Positions 13,001 to 24,129 of a stretch of 64,000 nucleotides of DNA are shown here, piece after piece. The notes under the pieces are model-generated. The model had not been told where the DNA came from, did no database searches, and saw nothing but the letters and a program-made list of their open reading frames with translations. This stretch comes from Saccharina japonica. Its lineage: Eukaryota > Sar > Phaeophyceae > Laminariales > Laminariaceae. The stretch lies in contig MEHQ01000140.1 of NCBI GenBank assembly GCA_008828725.1, forward strand, positions 493,832-557,831, given 5' to 3'. How positions within the stretch are numbered: position 1 is the stretch's first letter; the number at the start of each line of letters is the position of its first letter. Both the position numbers and the translations under genes were made by a program.

Positions 13001-16000
13001 AGCCAGATTTCGGTCAACAGCGCGGTGAGCCGACGCGTTGTTGCGGTTTGGTTTGTCTCTCGCACGCTGCCTAGTTTTCAGCTTCTTTTTTTTTTTTTTC
13101 GCTTTGTCGCGGTTTCAGTTGTGTGTACAGTACGTACGCGTAACGAGTAGCGAGCTCTCGCTGGCGTGGGTGTTGGTGGTGTTGGGTTGGTGTAAGTGGC
13201 TGATGGTGGTGCTACAATAGTAGTGCTGGTGTTGTTGGTGTTGTTGTGGGTAGTGTTGCTGTTGTTGTTGCTGGTGTTTTGTTGTGTGGTTCGTGATGTT
13301 AAATGTCGTCGTTGCTGTGCCGCGGCCTTCGTTCGTTCACAGCATAACTCCTCGGGAAGACCAATGGGTTTTTTTTTGTTGCTTGTAGTACGTGCTTGAA
13401 GACGTGCGCTGCTGACGCTGTGTTGGAGTCGCGAGGCCCGCTCTACAAGTAACACCCGGTACTGATTCACGAACAAATGCTGCTTGGTATTTCTCTTGTC
13501 AAGGGGGAACGGCTCCCAACCCGAACAGCCTTGTTCACTTGCGTGCGGTTCCGACACCATTGCCAGAGTCTAAGCAGAACTCTACCTCCCCGGTACGTAC
13601 CCTGCCCAAGTCACCCCCTTACCACAAACCCTGCTGTAGATTTCCCACCCTTTTGCCCCGCTTTCGCCGATGGTGGTAACCGTCTACACATCTACAAAGC
13701 GCTCCTGGTCGCTACTGTCGATTTGTCCGTCGTCACCACGTCCAAGCTTGGAACCATGCCCCCCCCCCCCTCCAAACCGCCCTCCCTCGGGGATTGACGT
13801 GACCGACCGACGCCACCGCCACCTCTTAGCACCGCCGCCGCCGTTACCGCCGCTGCCACCACCACGACGGTGACCGTCATGCTCGTTTCTGCGACGACCG
13901 CGTTTGTTTGTCGCCCAACGCGCTTTTTTGTTTTTTGTCAGCCAACGCGCGATTTTTTGTCGTTAACCAACGCGCTTGCTGTCACTCAACGCGCGTGATG
14001 TCAGCCAGCGCACTTTTTTTGTCAACCGAAGAGCCCGTTTTTTTTTTCTCAACCAACAATGAATATTTTGTCAACACCAGCAACGTTTGTATATGTATTT
14101 ACGGTTGTTTTTGTCTTTGCCCGTTTTTTTTCGCGCCGCACAGAACCTCGCGCCCGTTTTTTTATCAACTAAGAACAACTCACATTTTTTGTCAAAATGG
14201 ACAACTCACGTTTTGCCAAAGCCAACAACTCACACTTTTGTCAAAACCAACAACTCACATTTTTGTCACAACCAACAACTCACATATATTCTCGTCAAAA
14301 CCAACAACTCACTTTTCGTCAAAACCAACAACTCACTTTTCATCAAAACCAACCACTCACATTTCGTCAAAACCAACAACCCGCATTTCCTAACAACCAA
14401 CAACGTATACATATGATATGTACGGTTGTTTGTTATCGTTCCTCTCTTTTTTTGGCACTGCAGAACCTCGCGAAACTCCCGGTCTTCTTGGCGTCCGCGC
14501 TGTGGGACGTGCTTGCGGGCATGCAGTTCGGGGACCTGGCGTGGGGGGGCAAGTCTGCGAACGCGGACGGCTCGGCGCCGGAGTGGCTTCGCATGTCGGG
14601 AAAGGTGAAAGCAAAAATTCCGGGCGTGTGTTTTCGTGGGTACCCCCGTTGGTTAGTTGGTTGGTTGGTTGGTTGGTTAGTTGGTTGGTTGGTTAGTTGG
14701 TTGATTGGTTGGTTAGTTGGTTAGTTGGTTGGTTGGATGGTTAGTTGGTTTATTAGTTAGTTAGTTGGTTGGTTTGTTGGTTGGATGGGTGGTTGAGTAG
14801 TTGGTTTGTTAGTTGATTAGTTGGTTTTTGGTTGGTTGATTGGTTGGTTGTTAATAGTTGGTTGGTTAGTCGATTGTTTGGTTGGTTGATTGGTTGGCGA
14901 TGCGGGTGGGAGAGGGTTTTGGGCGGGGGGGTGTCGGTCGGGAAACATGGCCGATTTGCCCTCTGTGCTCGCCCTTGGCGCCCAGGCTGTCGGGCGTATC
15001 GCAAGAAAGCGTTGTAGTGCTGGCGGTCACCGGTTGATACATACTTCACTGGATGTTTAGTCTGCCCCGGTCCCCGGTGAACGACGCCTCTGTGCAGGCA
15101 GGCGTGCACGCAACGCTCCCGTAATCACCCTTACAACTATCTATGATAGTGCGCAGCAGGTCGGTCGCGTCGTTCCCGCCCCCTTGGTTCCACGGCGTCC
15201 TTGCACCCCGCCTCCCTTTCGGCGCCCTATGACGCATTTCATGGATGAGACGAACCACCCTCCCCNCGCCCGCCCGCCTTCCGTCCCACCGTTTTTTCGA
15301 GAGCGCACAAAACACACACCTACTCGCACGCACGCACGAAACACGCACAAGCCACACATGCACGAAGAGCAAGCGCACGAAATACGCTGGCACACAACAC
15401 ACAAAAGCACAAAACACACATGCGCAAAAACACACAAGCATAAAACACAGAAGCCCAAAAAAACCCAGGCACAAAACGCACAGGAACTAAACACACACGC
15501 CCACAAAACAGAAAAAAAAAAAAAAAAGTCAGGCCCGAAACACGCACAGACGCCCAAAACACAGAAAGACGCAGGCCCAAAATCTGCGCGTACGCCCTAA
15601 ACACGTAACATCGCACGCACGGGCCCACGGACACGTACTGCTGCATGTATATACGCGCGCGCTTTTGGCAGGTCCTGGAAGACATCAGCGACCGCGCGCG
15701 CGACCTCATCTTCGAGCTGGTCCGCAGCAAGGCGGACGACCTACTGGCCGGCATGGAGTTCGTGAACTGGGAGCCGACGTCGATGCGCAGGCAGGCCCAC
15801 TCGTACGCGGACGACCTGATCAACTACCTGCGAGTGACTTTCATGAACCTGGCCACCCTGCCGGCGAGCATCCGAGAGGCGGTGCACTTCACGTGCATGA
15901 CGCACGTGTGCAATGCAATCCTGGAGCAAGTGACCGGGCCCAACGTGAGTTTGTTTTTTCTAGGATGACGGTGGTATTGGTGGAAGTGGGCTGGTGGGCT

Positions 16001-18812
16001 GGTGGTGATGATGGCCGGGGGGAGTGGGAGGGGGGGGGTAGTAGCGGTGCGGTAGTAGTGGTGGTGGTGATAGTGGCGGTGGTGGTGGAAGGGGTAGTGG
16101 TGGTAGTGCCGCTGGTGGCGGTGACAAGTGGCGGTGGTAGCGGTGATGGTGGCGGTGGCAGTGGCCGTGTTTTTTGCACGCGCCGTATTGCTTGGGTGCT
16201 TGGACGTCGGTTCTGGCCCAGGCTACGTATTATTTCCCTTGTTTTGACCACTGTCACTCTGGGGAAGATGACGGTCAGATGACGTCCTGTGCGTTGCAGC
16301 ATCCACGATCGTCTGGCCGTCAAATACCGATTTATTGAATCAGTTACTTATGTAATTCGACGCGGATTTGGAAACGGGGAAGTGCTGTGTTCCGGATATA
16401 GAGTGTACTACGTACGTGAATCCAAGGGAACTTTTTGAGGCGATGTTTCTATCATGCCGAACCTGACTTCTTTGAAAAGTGGCATTCTCGATTCGAAGGC
16501 AAAATTCGCTGATTCGTAAAAAGTTTCCATCACCACGCGCTTCAGCGTGGTCGATTTGGTGGGGGTAGAACATGAGTTTGTCTTGCCAAGACCAAAACTG
16601 CACAAGTAACGAGGGTGAAGCCACCCTGCTCTGGCCAGCCGATAACTAGCTTCCCGCGAATGCAATGAGTACAATTCAAATCAAGTATGCTCAGCGGGAG
16701 GTCAATGTATCGCACAGAACAGCTTGGTGCACCTATACTACCAGTCTGGTGATACAGGCCTGCCGAATACGCATATTTGTTCGATTCGCCCGATTTTCCT
16801 CTATTCATTTTCAAAGTTTCCCCGCTCATCGCCGCATCCCCGTTTTTTGGCGTGTTTTGCATAATCCGGAGTGAAATATCTACTTTGAGCTGAAACCCAG
16901 CACCAAGCACCACCCCGGAAAAAATGTAGTGGCGGATTTTAGACCCGTACACCAATAGGATGCCTAATTCCAGTTCGGATCCGCTGAATAAGTGTTGAAA
17001 ATGTTTCTTCCGATAAAAAACATGCTTTCACGGTCAGACGATCGTGGATGCTGCCGCCCGGTGCGTAAGTGAGCAGTGCTTCTGGCCTGTTTTTCTCTCA
17101 CCATACACTCTACGGCACGGACAACAGTAGTGATAAGTGAACGGAGATAACTTTTGTTCGTTTGTGGTACCGGCAGAGACAAGATGGGTGTCCGTCCTTC
17201 GGTACCTTTTTTGCGGTTCCCGTGTGCGAGCGGGCAGTTAGAACCACCAATCAGGTGGCATGGACCGAAATTTGTGTAGGCGTGGACGAAATTTCGGTGC
17301 TGCTGAACGATACCCTGGATGGGTAGATTTTTTTCTTGCTGCCGCGCGCTGGGTGTCGGACGGCCTTGTCTCGTCCGCGCCTTGAGGCCAGCAGACAGGC
17401 GCGCGATTACCATGAAACCGCCGTTGCCTGTCTGCGTGTCAAGGTGCGGCAGCAGGTACGAGAGCGCCGTTCTTGGCCCTTTCGCGCCCGCCCTTCGAAT
17501 GTTCCCGTCGCGAGCTCCCGGGCAAAACCGAGTAAGGTGCCTGCGTATCTATGTAAACCCACACAAGCGGAGTATTGCATGAATACGAGTAGAGGTGATG
17601 CCTTTCGACGGTTTCACACCGCTCTTTTGGCAAAGAGGTTGAGCAGGAGAGCGCGCACGTTTTTTTGTATCATGTTTGCCGAACTTTTGCGTAGTCATTT
17701 TCCCGAAAAAAAGGAGTGCGGGTCTCTGCTACGAGCAACTCTGAACCGCCAAGACTATTGTGCGTTGAAGCGGCGTCCTCGCACCCTGCCAATCACGGTT
17801 CTGTTTCCTCCCCCAATATTCACTCGAGTACCTTCGCCCTAAAGGTGCGCGTTGCAATGTACCTGGTATCTGTTTTGCGAGTCAGCCTACTTATAGAGAT
17901 TTGAGCGCGACATTTGCCACTGCTGGCCTGTCGTGGCTGTATGGGAGTGCGTGGGCACCGGGCCCCTTGTGTTTGCGAGTGTTGGACAATATTCCTTTTT
18001 TTTCGGTTTTTATGTTCTTGATCGGCGCTGGCCTCTTTTTTTGCTTTCGTTTGTCGGCTCCCCCTTTTTTTCCCCTTTTCGGAAATGTGTGCCTGATACC
18101 TGGTGTACATTTTTTTGTTCCGCGTGATGCCGAGCAGGTGCGCACTCTCAACGTCCTGGGGATCCACAACGTGAGCTTGGACATCGCGGCTCTGACGGAC
18201 TTTGCCGACGAGAGCGGCATCGGCACCTTGCGCGAGTGCTTCGCCAAGATAGCGCAGCTTGTCGACATCGTTCTCACGTGAGCGGGAACCAAATACGAGT
18301 GCACGATTCCAAAATATCAACGAGCAGCTCAGTGCAGTAAACATACAGCGTGTGGCAGGGGAAGTGTGCCAGCGGAGACTGCTGGCTGGCTGGGTGCTGA
18401 GAGACCGGAACGATTGTGGTAGTGTACTACGGTTGGGGTGCTGATGCTCGTAGGTAGGCAGTCCCTTCTATCCAGGGTAACAGGCTGCGCAGGTTTCACG
18501 AAATACCAGAAGCGTGCACAGAAAGTGCCCGGACGATTCTCCGCGTCAGAAGCGCTGCGGCCGCACTCCGAAAGCAGTATGACGGGGGCGACGGGACGCG
18601 AGCGGCAACTGGAATGACCGCACCAGCGGTTGCTGCGGGTAGCGATCGAGCAGCTAAAGCTTGGTTTGCGTCGACGATGGCCCAGAGATGCCAGAGCTCT
18701 ACCTGCACGCAGTAGTGTATCGAAGTCACGCGCTGGGGGTGGTCGTCGGAGCACGGGGGTCGAGTTGTATTGAGTATCTGCACCGCCTCTACTGCGACTG
18801 GTACGTCGCAGC

Positions 18813-18845
<33 letters not shown>

Positions 18846-19233
18846 CGTAGCCGTACACCCAAGTTCCGCTTCTGGGGTCGGTGTGTCCCGAATCGGTCTG
18901 CTATCTCAGCGATCGTAGAATGCCCCGTACCACTGTCCCCCGTCCCACCTCATCCCCACCCCCACCCGCTTCTCTCCTTGCCGCCGTCACCGGTTTGTGT
19001 ATCATCGCGGCCATGCCACGCCATGCAGGAACAACATCGATATGGCGACCGATCCGGATCGCTTGGCGCTGGCCTACCCAAGGCTGGATGTGCGGCACCT
19101 CGAGACGCTGCTGGAGAAGTACCGAGATCTCAGCCTCGCGGCGAAAATCCGAAACACCGTGGGCGACGAGGTGCCGCAAATAGACCCGGCGAGAGTAACG
19201 GCGATCCTCAAGCGCTTGAAGCAGCAGGGGTGA
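41..19233 (+). CDS. SEC15: Exocyst complex subunit SEC15 (EXOC6), 3' part, 11 exons
   Basis: SEC15 is a subunit of the exocyst, which tethers secretory vesicles to the plasma membrane and binds Rab GTPases. Exons as read: 41-232, 2514-2662, 4206-4308, about 7474-7653, 10249-10350, about 10907-11091, 12845-13024, 14464-14604, 15672-15944, 18138-18277, 19029-19233 (stop TGA). Most junctions have GT-AG ends and matching codon phase. Matches to animal SEC15 run in order: the 'YYSAL' helix in exon 1, 'GGFFIVE' in exon 3 (animal 'AGFFVVE'), '[11 protein letters not shown]' in exon 9 (animal 'MDLINFLRSIF'), and the final 'LLEKYRDL' helix (animal 'LLEKMKD'). The 5' end lies outside the window. Two junctions are unsettled. 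Exon 4 begins beside an ambiguous base at 7432, and about a dozen residues expected before it are missing. Exon 6 has an acidic insertion, and its 10907 acceptor does not fit the phase of exon 5; an acceptor just before 10969 would. Several frames inside the introns are open only because of simple repeats. Confidence 0.87.
735..1285. repeat. Palindromic satellite, about 43-bp period, ~13 units
   Basis: Each unit carries a TATACGAAGTATT core followed by CCTTAAAAGGGATATATCCCTTAAGG-type sequence, which is self-complementary around GATATATC. Units vary by a few bases. The array lies in SEC15 intron 1. Confidence 0.9.
1490..1612 (-). repeat. Short dispersed repeat, family 2, reverse copy
   Basis: Contains the reverse complement of the TTAGTCATTTGACCATTGACC core also seen at 63150 and, diverged, at 1780. 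It ends in a run of C. The outer part (GGTGTCTCTATTATTAGGAG) is mirrored at 1845-1870, so this and the next copy form an inverted pair. Confidence 0.7.
1619..1712. repeat. Two detached units of the palindromic satellite
   Basis: The same TATACGAAGTATT core and TTAAAAGGGATATATCCC arms reappear after a C-run, separated from the main array by about 330 bp. The insertion of neighbouring repeat sequence probably split the array. Confidence 0.85.
1770..1875 (+). repeat. Short dispersed repeat, family 2, forward copy
   Basis: Begins at a G-run, then GTTGCCTGCCTTAGTCATTG and CCATTGTTCACGCATCCC, and ends with CCTACTCCTATTAGAGACAC. It is an inverted partner of the copy at 1490-1612. Confidence 0.7.
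2040..2298 (+). repeat. Short dispersed repeat, family 1, longest forward copy
   Basis: Starts at a G-run. Landmarks in order are GTCGTGCATGGCCGTAGTCG, ACCCTCGCATCCCTACAA, GGGTTTTCAC and CATGAAGGGTGAGCTGCATC, ending near GGATGACAGGGTCGACTG. It has no long open frame and lies in SEC15 intron 1. The same landmarks recur at eight or more other places in the window. Confidence 0.85.
3176..3232. repeat. (CTATA)n pentanucleotide microsatellite
   Basis: About eleven near-perfect ACTAT/TACTA pentamers in SEC15 intron 2. Confidence 0.95.
3290..3560. repeat. Minisatellite with AGTAGTGCCGGTT core
   Basis: The core occurs about seven times. It is tightly tandem (15-17 bp period) at 3410-3480 and looser on both sides. 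Open frames on the minus strand here are by-products of the repeat. Confidence 0.85.
3838..4095. repeat. (CTGT)n microsatellite
   Basis: About 60 tetramers with a few GTGT interruptions, ending about 110 bp before SEC15 exon 3. It produces long spurious Cys/Leu/Ser/Val frames on the plus strand and Asp/Arg/Gln/Thr frames on the minus strand. Confidence 0.97.
4364..4427. repeat. Inverted repeat (stem about 16 bp)
   Basis: The left arm GACCGGAAATGTAAGGA (4364-4380) pairs with TCCTTACATTTCGGTC (4412-4427) with a single bulged base and a 31-nt loop. It lies 55 bp after the exon 3 donor of SEC15. A similar arm, GTCCTTACATTTCCGG, occurs at about 61680. Confidence 0.75.
4460..4680 (-). repeat. Short dispersed repeat, family 1, reverse copy
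   Basis: Reverse complement of the 2040-2298 landmarks: CTTCATGCGACTTGCCCAGC, then GGTCATACGACTACGGCC, ending beside a G-run. It includes the GGCTACTGAGCAC end that matches the start of the 2040 copy. Confidence 0.85.
4995..7431. repeat. Perfect (GGGAT)n array, about 486 units
   Basis: From 5001 to 7431 the sequence is an uninterrupted GGATG/GGGAT pentamer; I see no variant unit. A single ambiguous base follows at 7432, directly before the region encoding SEC15 exon 4. The period of 5 leaves several frames open, giving repetitive Gly-Trp-Asp-Gly-Met or Pro-Ser-His-Pro-Ile translations of 800-1100 residues that are not genes. It fills most of SEC15 intron 3. The true length cannot be trusted from a short-read assembly. 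Confidence 0.98.
7681..7708. repeat. Poly-G tract (about 28)
   Basis: Uninterrupted G-run about 30 bp after the SEC15 exon 4 donor. Confidence 0.95.
9060..9315 (-). repeat. Short dispersed repeat, family 1, reverse copy
   Basis: A long copy. It includes the far end (CCATCCATATTGCAAGCAAG, also seen at 12028), the central CTCACGGCGCTTCACGC, and CGGCCATGCATGGCATGAGT directly before a run of C. Confidence 0.85.
9355..9668. repeat. Minisatellite, about 24-bp period
   Basis: About 13 units of CACTGTAGTAGCATGGCTCT-type sequence, with variants GTAGTGGCATG and occasional ACCGCACCGCACTG. Tandem with no unique spacers, so it is not a CRISPR array. Confidence 0.93.
9680..9795 (-). repeat. Dispersed repeat, family 3 (GATCATACA type)
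   Basis: Contains ACCTCGGACAGA, a (GATCAGATA)n run, and CATGATCTAGATACTTCAGG. Related copies lie at about 42150, 43760 and 62325. Confidence 0.7.
11420..11615 (+). repeat. Short dispersed repeat, family 1, partial tandem copy
   Basis: A G-run is followed by GTACTCATGTCGTGCACGG and the head of the element to ACCAGGCAGACATTG. A second, more diverged head (ACTCATGTTTTGCATGGCAG) then starts at about 11550. Confidence 0.8.
12003..12245 (-). repeat. Short dispersed repeat, family 1, reverse copy
   Basis: Begins near AACGCATTGAAGCTGTCATC, carries CCTCACGGCGCTTCGCG and CGACTACAGCCATGCATGG, and ends at a run of C at 12232. It lies in SEC15 intron 6. Confidence 0.85.
13900..14405. repeat. Degenerate minisatellite, AACAACTCACATTTT and AACGCGC-TTTTTGTC units
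   Basis: An upstream part has CAACGCGC plus T-rich units. A downstream part has about nine units of CAACAACTCACATTTTGTCA type, 25-bp period. It lies in the intron before SEC15 exon 8. Confidence 0.85.
14645..14900. repeat. (TTGG/TTAG)n microsatellite
   Basis: About 60 degenerate TTGG tetramers starting 40 bp after the SEC15 exon 8 donor. Confidence 0.95.
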
Positions 19234-21656
19234 TAAAACGACGCCGATGATGATGACGACGATGACGATGATGACGATGACGACGCCGACGACCACGATG
19301 ACGATGACGACAGACGACGATGACAACGGCGACCACGACGGCAGCATCGACATCGACGACGGCGACGACGGCGAGCACAACGGCCACGATGGCGATGAAC
19401 GATGACGATGACGGCATTGATGACAGACGGCGACGACATTGACGACCACGACGATGACGTCGATGACCACGACAACAACATCGACGACCACGATGGAGAC
19501 AGCGATATCGAGGATAAATGCATCAATCGCACAGTAGCAGCACCAGGGCCAGCGGCAGCGCAGCGGCAGCGACAGCCGCAGCAGCAGCGGCACCGACAGC
19601 GGCAGCGGCAGCAACACCAATAGCAACAAAAAATGTTGTGGATTTTTTGCTGTTGCTGCTACTGCTGTATATGTGTGTGTGTGTTTTTTTTTACTCGTGC
19701 TTTTGTTACTTTCGGTTTTCGGTCTCGATCGGCGAGGTCGCGATGGACAATAGATGTATATATACCGGATACCGTTCCACTTGGATGGTACTGGTGTAGC
19801 TTGTGGCTAAAGCTAAATACCGGTCTAGCTGGGCGGAGGGGGCCTGTGTTGTGTCGTTTTTTTTTGGGGCAAAATCCGAGTGAACACGCGGACCTTCTCG
19901 TGGGGATTATCATATCACGCTCGTGGATTGATGACGTACAATACTACGACTAGGTAAAGATAAATGTAATGTTTACTGTAGCGTCTGTGTTTCGAAGCGT
20001 GTTAAAGCAGGTACCGCCTGGTGACCAAGCGGCTGATGTTTTGTCCCGCGCCTAAGAGTACTACAAACACTACTACTCACAGCGGATGAGCACTCGTGCT
20101 GCAATAGCAGGGGGAAGAAAAACATGTTGGGAGACTCCAGATACGCTCGCGGTGGCGATGGCGATGGCTCGACCTCTTGCGCTTGCCGAGGAAAGATGCT
20201 GCTTGCTTCCACCACTACCGAATCGCGTGTTGTCGAGAGAGGCTGGGTTGGTTGGAAGAAAGCGTGCGTGTTACGTGCAACCCGCGTGCGTGGATGAATG
20301 GTCTCTTGCAGGTACCGTACGCACGTAGCGTGCGTCCCCGTTTTGTTTTCTGTGTTGTCGGACGCTCTCGAGCGTGTGTAAGGGCTGTCTTGTGTTTTCC
20401 TTGGTTGTGGGCTGTAGTGATGATGACCCCGAATCTGATGATGACGATGGTTTATCACCAGCCTGGTTATGATGACGAAAATAATGTCGATGGCGATGAG
20501 GAGGATGATGAGAGTTAAATAGTAATAAACGTGCTGTGGTTCTTGTCGGGTCGGATTTAGCGGCGACGTGGCGTCAAAAGTATGGCGGCGACCGAGACGC
20601 GACGCAGTGCCCTCTCCCTCATCTTAATGGTGTGTGTCATATTTTTTTGACACGTTTTTTTATTTGCGTGGTTCGAGAGAGCGACTGCGGCTTTGCTCTC
20701 GTTCTTGTTGCTGGCTGGCACAAGGAGGGAGGGGGTAAGGGCGGGGTAGGGCAGTGCATGGGGGGGGGGGGTATGCGGTGAGTGTATTCTTACACTATTA
20801 ATAGTAAATGAGTTTGGATGTTTACACAGCTTCTTTGCACCCGCTTCCAAATCGCTCGCAAGACGCATGACAGCGTAACAACGTGAAGCATGTTTGCGGG
20901 TTCGAGGCGACCACTCCGGGAGTCTTCAATGATAGAGACAGAGGCCTCCCTCCGCTGGCAAAGGGATTTTTATCAAACCGAAGCAATCCTCCCGTTCAGT
21001 CTCGCCGCGTTCATCCGGAAAGAAGCCGCGACTGGCAACTCGCTACCGCCGCCGCCGCCGCCGCGTGTGCGCGTCGCGGAACAGCAGAGACAGCAGTGGA
21101 GGGAGAGCACTTTTCTTTGGTAGAAAAAGAGCCAACATTTTTTTTCTTGAATCTTCGACGTAGATTGGGGGGAGTACCATTTTATGTGATTCATGTGTTT
21201 ATAGAGTCGACAATATAACAACGCTACTTATCTATTTTAAGTCAACACGTAAATCACAACGATGTGATTTGTGGTTTTTCTACATGCACGTACGTAGCCT
21301 AGAGTGTCATCAAACAACGAAATATGTCCACCCCACCCTCCACCCTGCTACAACGAAAGATACAAACTATCCTCAATACCCATTCCACACTTCGCTGTGT
21401 GCGTGCGGCCCACGGTCCACTGCCCCCATCACAATTTTGAGATTTGAGATCGGTACGCTTCTAACACCAACGCCTCGATAAGACCTGGCCCCAATTGGGA
21501 AACACAACCTACAACAAAGGGAATAGGGCCAACACATGCGTATGATAGCGCGCGGAACTATTTCCATCTGTACTACAGTCAGCAGTACGAGTATACGCAC
21601 ATCCTCATACGTGCCTCGTACGGGCCACAACATAACCACTACCTACTCCAGAAAAA
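19234..21656. other. Sequence between convergent 3' ends; no gene seen
   Basis: Directly after the SEC15 stop is a GAC/GAT triplet-rich stretch (19240-19520) and a CAG/GCA-rich stretch (19525-19620). The rest holds SEC15 3' UTR or spacer. The frames there are mostly low-complexity Asp/Asp/His or Ser/Val translations and are repeated exactly in the second copy. I see no supported coding exon. Confidence 0.6.
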
Positions 21657-22593
21657 TCAGCACAAGAGCGCCCTAATCCGGCGTCCCGCGATCTCCGCGC
21701 CCCCCCCACTTCCTCTTGTACCCGGCATCCCCCTGCTTCCAGGCCGATCGCCCCCCCGCGCCTTCACCACCTTGAGCGCCACCTCCGCCCGCTACCGGGC
21801 CCATAATGTTGGCCCCCCCCCTCCTCCCACCCCCACGGCCACCTCCACGCCCCGCCCCACCTCTACTACCCCACCTCCACTCACCCCTATACCTCCACCC
21901 CCACCCCTACCTCACCCCCCCTACACGACCCCACCCCACACCTCCGCCCCACCCAAACCCCTACCTCCACCCCCACCATCACCACTGCCACCCCCACTCC
22001 CCCGACCACCTCGTTTTCCGTAGCCACCGCCACCACCTCGGCGGTAGCCACCACCGCCGCCGCCTCGCCCCTTTCCTCCGTCTAACTCCTTCCGCGCCTG
22101 CCAAGCGGGCATCGCGGGGCCGGCGCGGGCGTCACTCACGCGCCCGCCGCGGTCGGAAACTCCCGGTATCTCCGCTGCTTTCGTGCTTAGCTTCTTGGCG
22201 GCACCGCTCCCCTTGGAGAAAAGGAAAGGGGGGCAGGAGATAGGGGGGGGGTGTTATTCATCTGTGAGATAATGGTTGTGGTCTTTGTTTATCTTATTGA
22301 TAAGGAGGCAAGCGGAAGATGGGAAGGAGGGGGAAGGGGAGGGAGGGGAGGGAGGGGAGGGGGGAGGGGAGGCAGGTGGTCTTTGTTGAGCGGATGGTTG
22401 GGCCTTCTATATATCGCTCTTGCGTATCACTACCTGCTGCCAATTGTACACCAAGTACGAACTATTAACTTTAATCCGCCGCACTTACCTCTGTTATCCT
22501 GCGGGAGTGCCACCGGGCCACTGCCACCGGAGCCGTGAGGGCATCACCCACGGTCAACTTCACTGGCTCGTCCAAGAGTGCCTCTCGCTTCGC
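21657..22593 (-). pseudogene. Detached copy of the minus-strand gene's 3' exons (copy 1)
   Basis: On the minus strand, an exon at 22593-22489 (35 codons) has a CAG acceptor and a GAG|GTAAGT donor, and reads 'AKREALLDEPVKLTVGDAL' onward. The next exon starts at 22211 after a pyrimidine-rich AAG acceptor, in phase, 'GSGAAKKLSTKAAE' onward. It either splices at 22140 (CGC|GTGAGT) or reads into an RGG-box stretch ('GGYRRGGGGGYGKRGG'). Further down, two frames look coding up to stops near 21657 and 21673. The same exons exist in copy 2, where the rest of the gene is attached. Here they lack a 5' part within the window, so this copy is either a truncated duplicate or an assembly artefact. Confidence 0.45.
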
Positions 22594-22644
22594 CTGACAT
22601 GGAATCAAAACATCAAGTCGCGAGGAGCAAGGCGTCAAAGAAAG

Positions 22645-22716
22645 TACCCCCCCCCCTCGCGAGGGTCCATGGTCATACGACTACGGCCGTGCACGACATG
22701 AGTACACCCCCCCCGC
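22645..22716 (-). repeat. Short dispersed repeat, family 1 fragment
   Basis: GGTCCATGGTCATACGACTA and GTGCACGACATGAGTACA lie between two runs of C. It is duplicated with the segment at 27551-27622. Confidence 0.8.
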
Positions 22717-23044
22717 CCCTCGCCTCCCCCGGGAGGGACTCGCCTAAAGCATTAACCAGTGATGGGGACGGATTTCGAAATAATTAGGAGCAGCAATCCC
22801 GCGTTGAGGCAGGTACATGCGGGGTGCGTCTAGCTACTGTAGGTCGCGCCTCTCTGCAAGGCGCCACCCTGCTCCTTGATCCTGGCGACGTCGCTGGGTT
22901 ACCTCGTCTGTCTGATCTAACAATCTGCTGCTGCTGTACAAGTAACAATCTTTATTTTGCATCCCTGATGAGCCCAACCCTCAACGACCCCCCCCCCCCC
23001 CTTGCCTCCCGCCTCCCTCCTCCCTGCCTGCCCTGCCTGCCTGC

Positions 23045-23538
23045 CTGCCGCCGCCTGCCTGCCTGCCCGCCTCATTGCCGTGAAATCTGAAACAAAGAAC
23101 GACCCGTCGAATTCCAATGGGGCAAGGCACCCTCCTGCGATTTCATGGAAAGGCCGAAGCCCGTCGGTGGCGCGTGCCACGGTGAGGACTTGCCGCCTGC
23201 TTCCGAGGGCTGCGCGCTTCACGCGCGCAGCAGAGTGACGCGGACCAAGTCCATCGTGGCTGCTAGCGCGGAACTTCCGCGCTGCCGGCGACGTATGCTG
23301 CTGCGGCGCTGCGACGTTGCGGTGCAGTACCTGCGTTTCTTCGCGGGGAACGGGACGGCGCCGACGGAGCGGCGGTGACTCTGCCCCCGGAGTTGAAGGT
23401 GAGCCAGAATGGCTTTCGAACACGCACAGCCTGGCCGCGCTATGCGACCAGTGATGGCTGGTTTCAGCGATCAGTGCGTCAGCCGCCAGTCAATGCGTTG
23501 CGTGCCGCTGTCAGCAGTGTTTGCGGGGTTTATCCTTT
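23045..23538 (-). repeat. Diverged dispersed repeat, inverted relative to 28160-28660
   Basis: The reverse complement matches 28160-28660 over most of its length. Shared pieces include CTTCGCGGGGAACGGGACGG, GGCGCCGACGGAGCGGCGG and CAGTCAATGCGTT, with frequent substitutions and small indels (roughly 10-20% divergence). A weak frame with 'RNV', 'LSAV' and 'MRRAGR' pieces is shared but not intact. It ends at the ambiguous base before duplication copy 2. Confidence 0.8.
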
Positions 23539-23708
23539 NGATCGAGCAGCTAAAGCTTGGTTTGCGTCGACGATGGCCCAGAGATGCCAGAGCTCTACCT
23601 GCACGCAGTAGTGTATCGAAGTCACGCGCTGGGGGTGGTCGTCGGAGCACGGGGGTCGAGTTGTATTGAGTATCTGCACCGCCTCTACTGCGACTGGTAC
23701 GTCGCAGC

Positions 23709-23741
<33 letters not shown>

Positions 23742-23924
23742 CGTAGCCGTACACCCAAGTTCCGCTTCTGGGGTCGGTGTGTCCCGAATCGGTCTGCTAT
23801 CTCAGCGATCGTAGAATGCCCCGTACCACTGTCCCCCGTCCCACCTCATCCCCACCCCCACCCGCTTCTCTCCTTGCCGCCGTCACCGGTTTGTGTATCA
23901 TCGCGGCCATGCCACGCCATGCAG

Positions 23925-24129
23925 GAACAACATCGATATGGCGACCGATCCGGATCGCTTGGCGCTGGCCTACCCAAGGCTGGATGTGCGGCACCTCGAG
24001 ACGCTGCTGGAGAAGTACCGAGATCTCAGCCTCGCGGCGAAAATCCGAAACACCGTGGGCGACGAGGTGCCGCAAATAGACCCGGCGAGAGTAACGGCGA
24101 TCCTCAAGCGCTTGAAGCAGCAGGGGTGA
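23925..24129 (+). pseudogene. Orphan duplicate of the last SEC15 exon
   Basis: Same CAG acceptor, same 68 codons and same TGA stop as 19029-19233, with no change visible in the coding part. No SEC15 exon lies between the two copies (the exon at 18138-18277 is not duplicated). It can only be an alternative 3' exon giving the same protein end, a dead duplicate, or an assembly overlap. Confidence 0.85.

Larger units (their letters stand above)
18644..22990. repeat. Direct duplication of about 4.35 kb, copy 1
   Basis: The sequence from GATCGAGCAGCTAAAGC in SEC15 intron 10 to CCCAACCCTCAACGA recurs at 23540-27893, offset 4896 at the start. Differences are few: homopolymer lengths near 19861 and 20760, CTGATGATG against CTGAAGATG near 20437, and an altered 20720-20770 G-rich stretch. 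Copy 1 holds the intact SEC15 end plus detached 3' exons of the minus-strand gene. Confidence 0.97.

Noticed and set aside
22917..23423. 168-codon minus-strand frame next to the duplication
   Set aside because: It lies in a dispersed repeat whose other copy (28276 onward) is frame-shifted relative to it; treated as repeat sequence.
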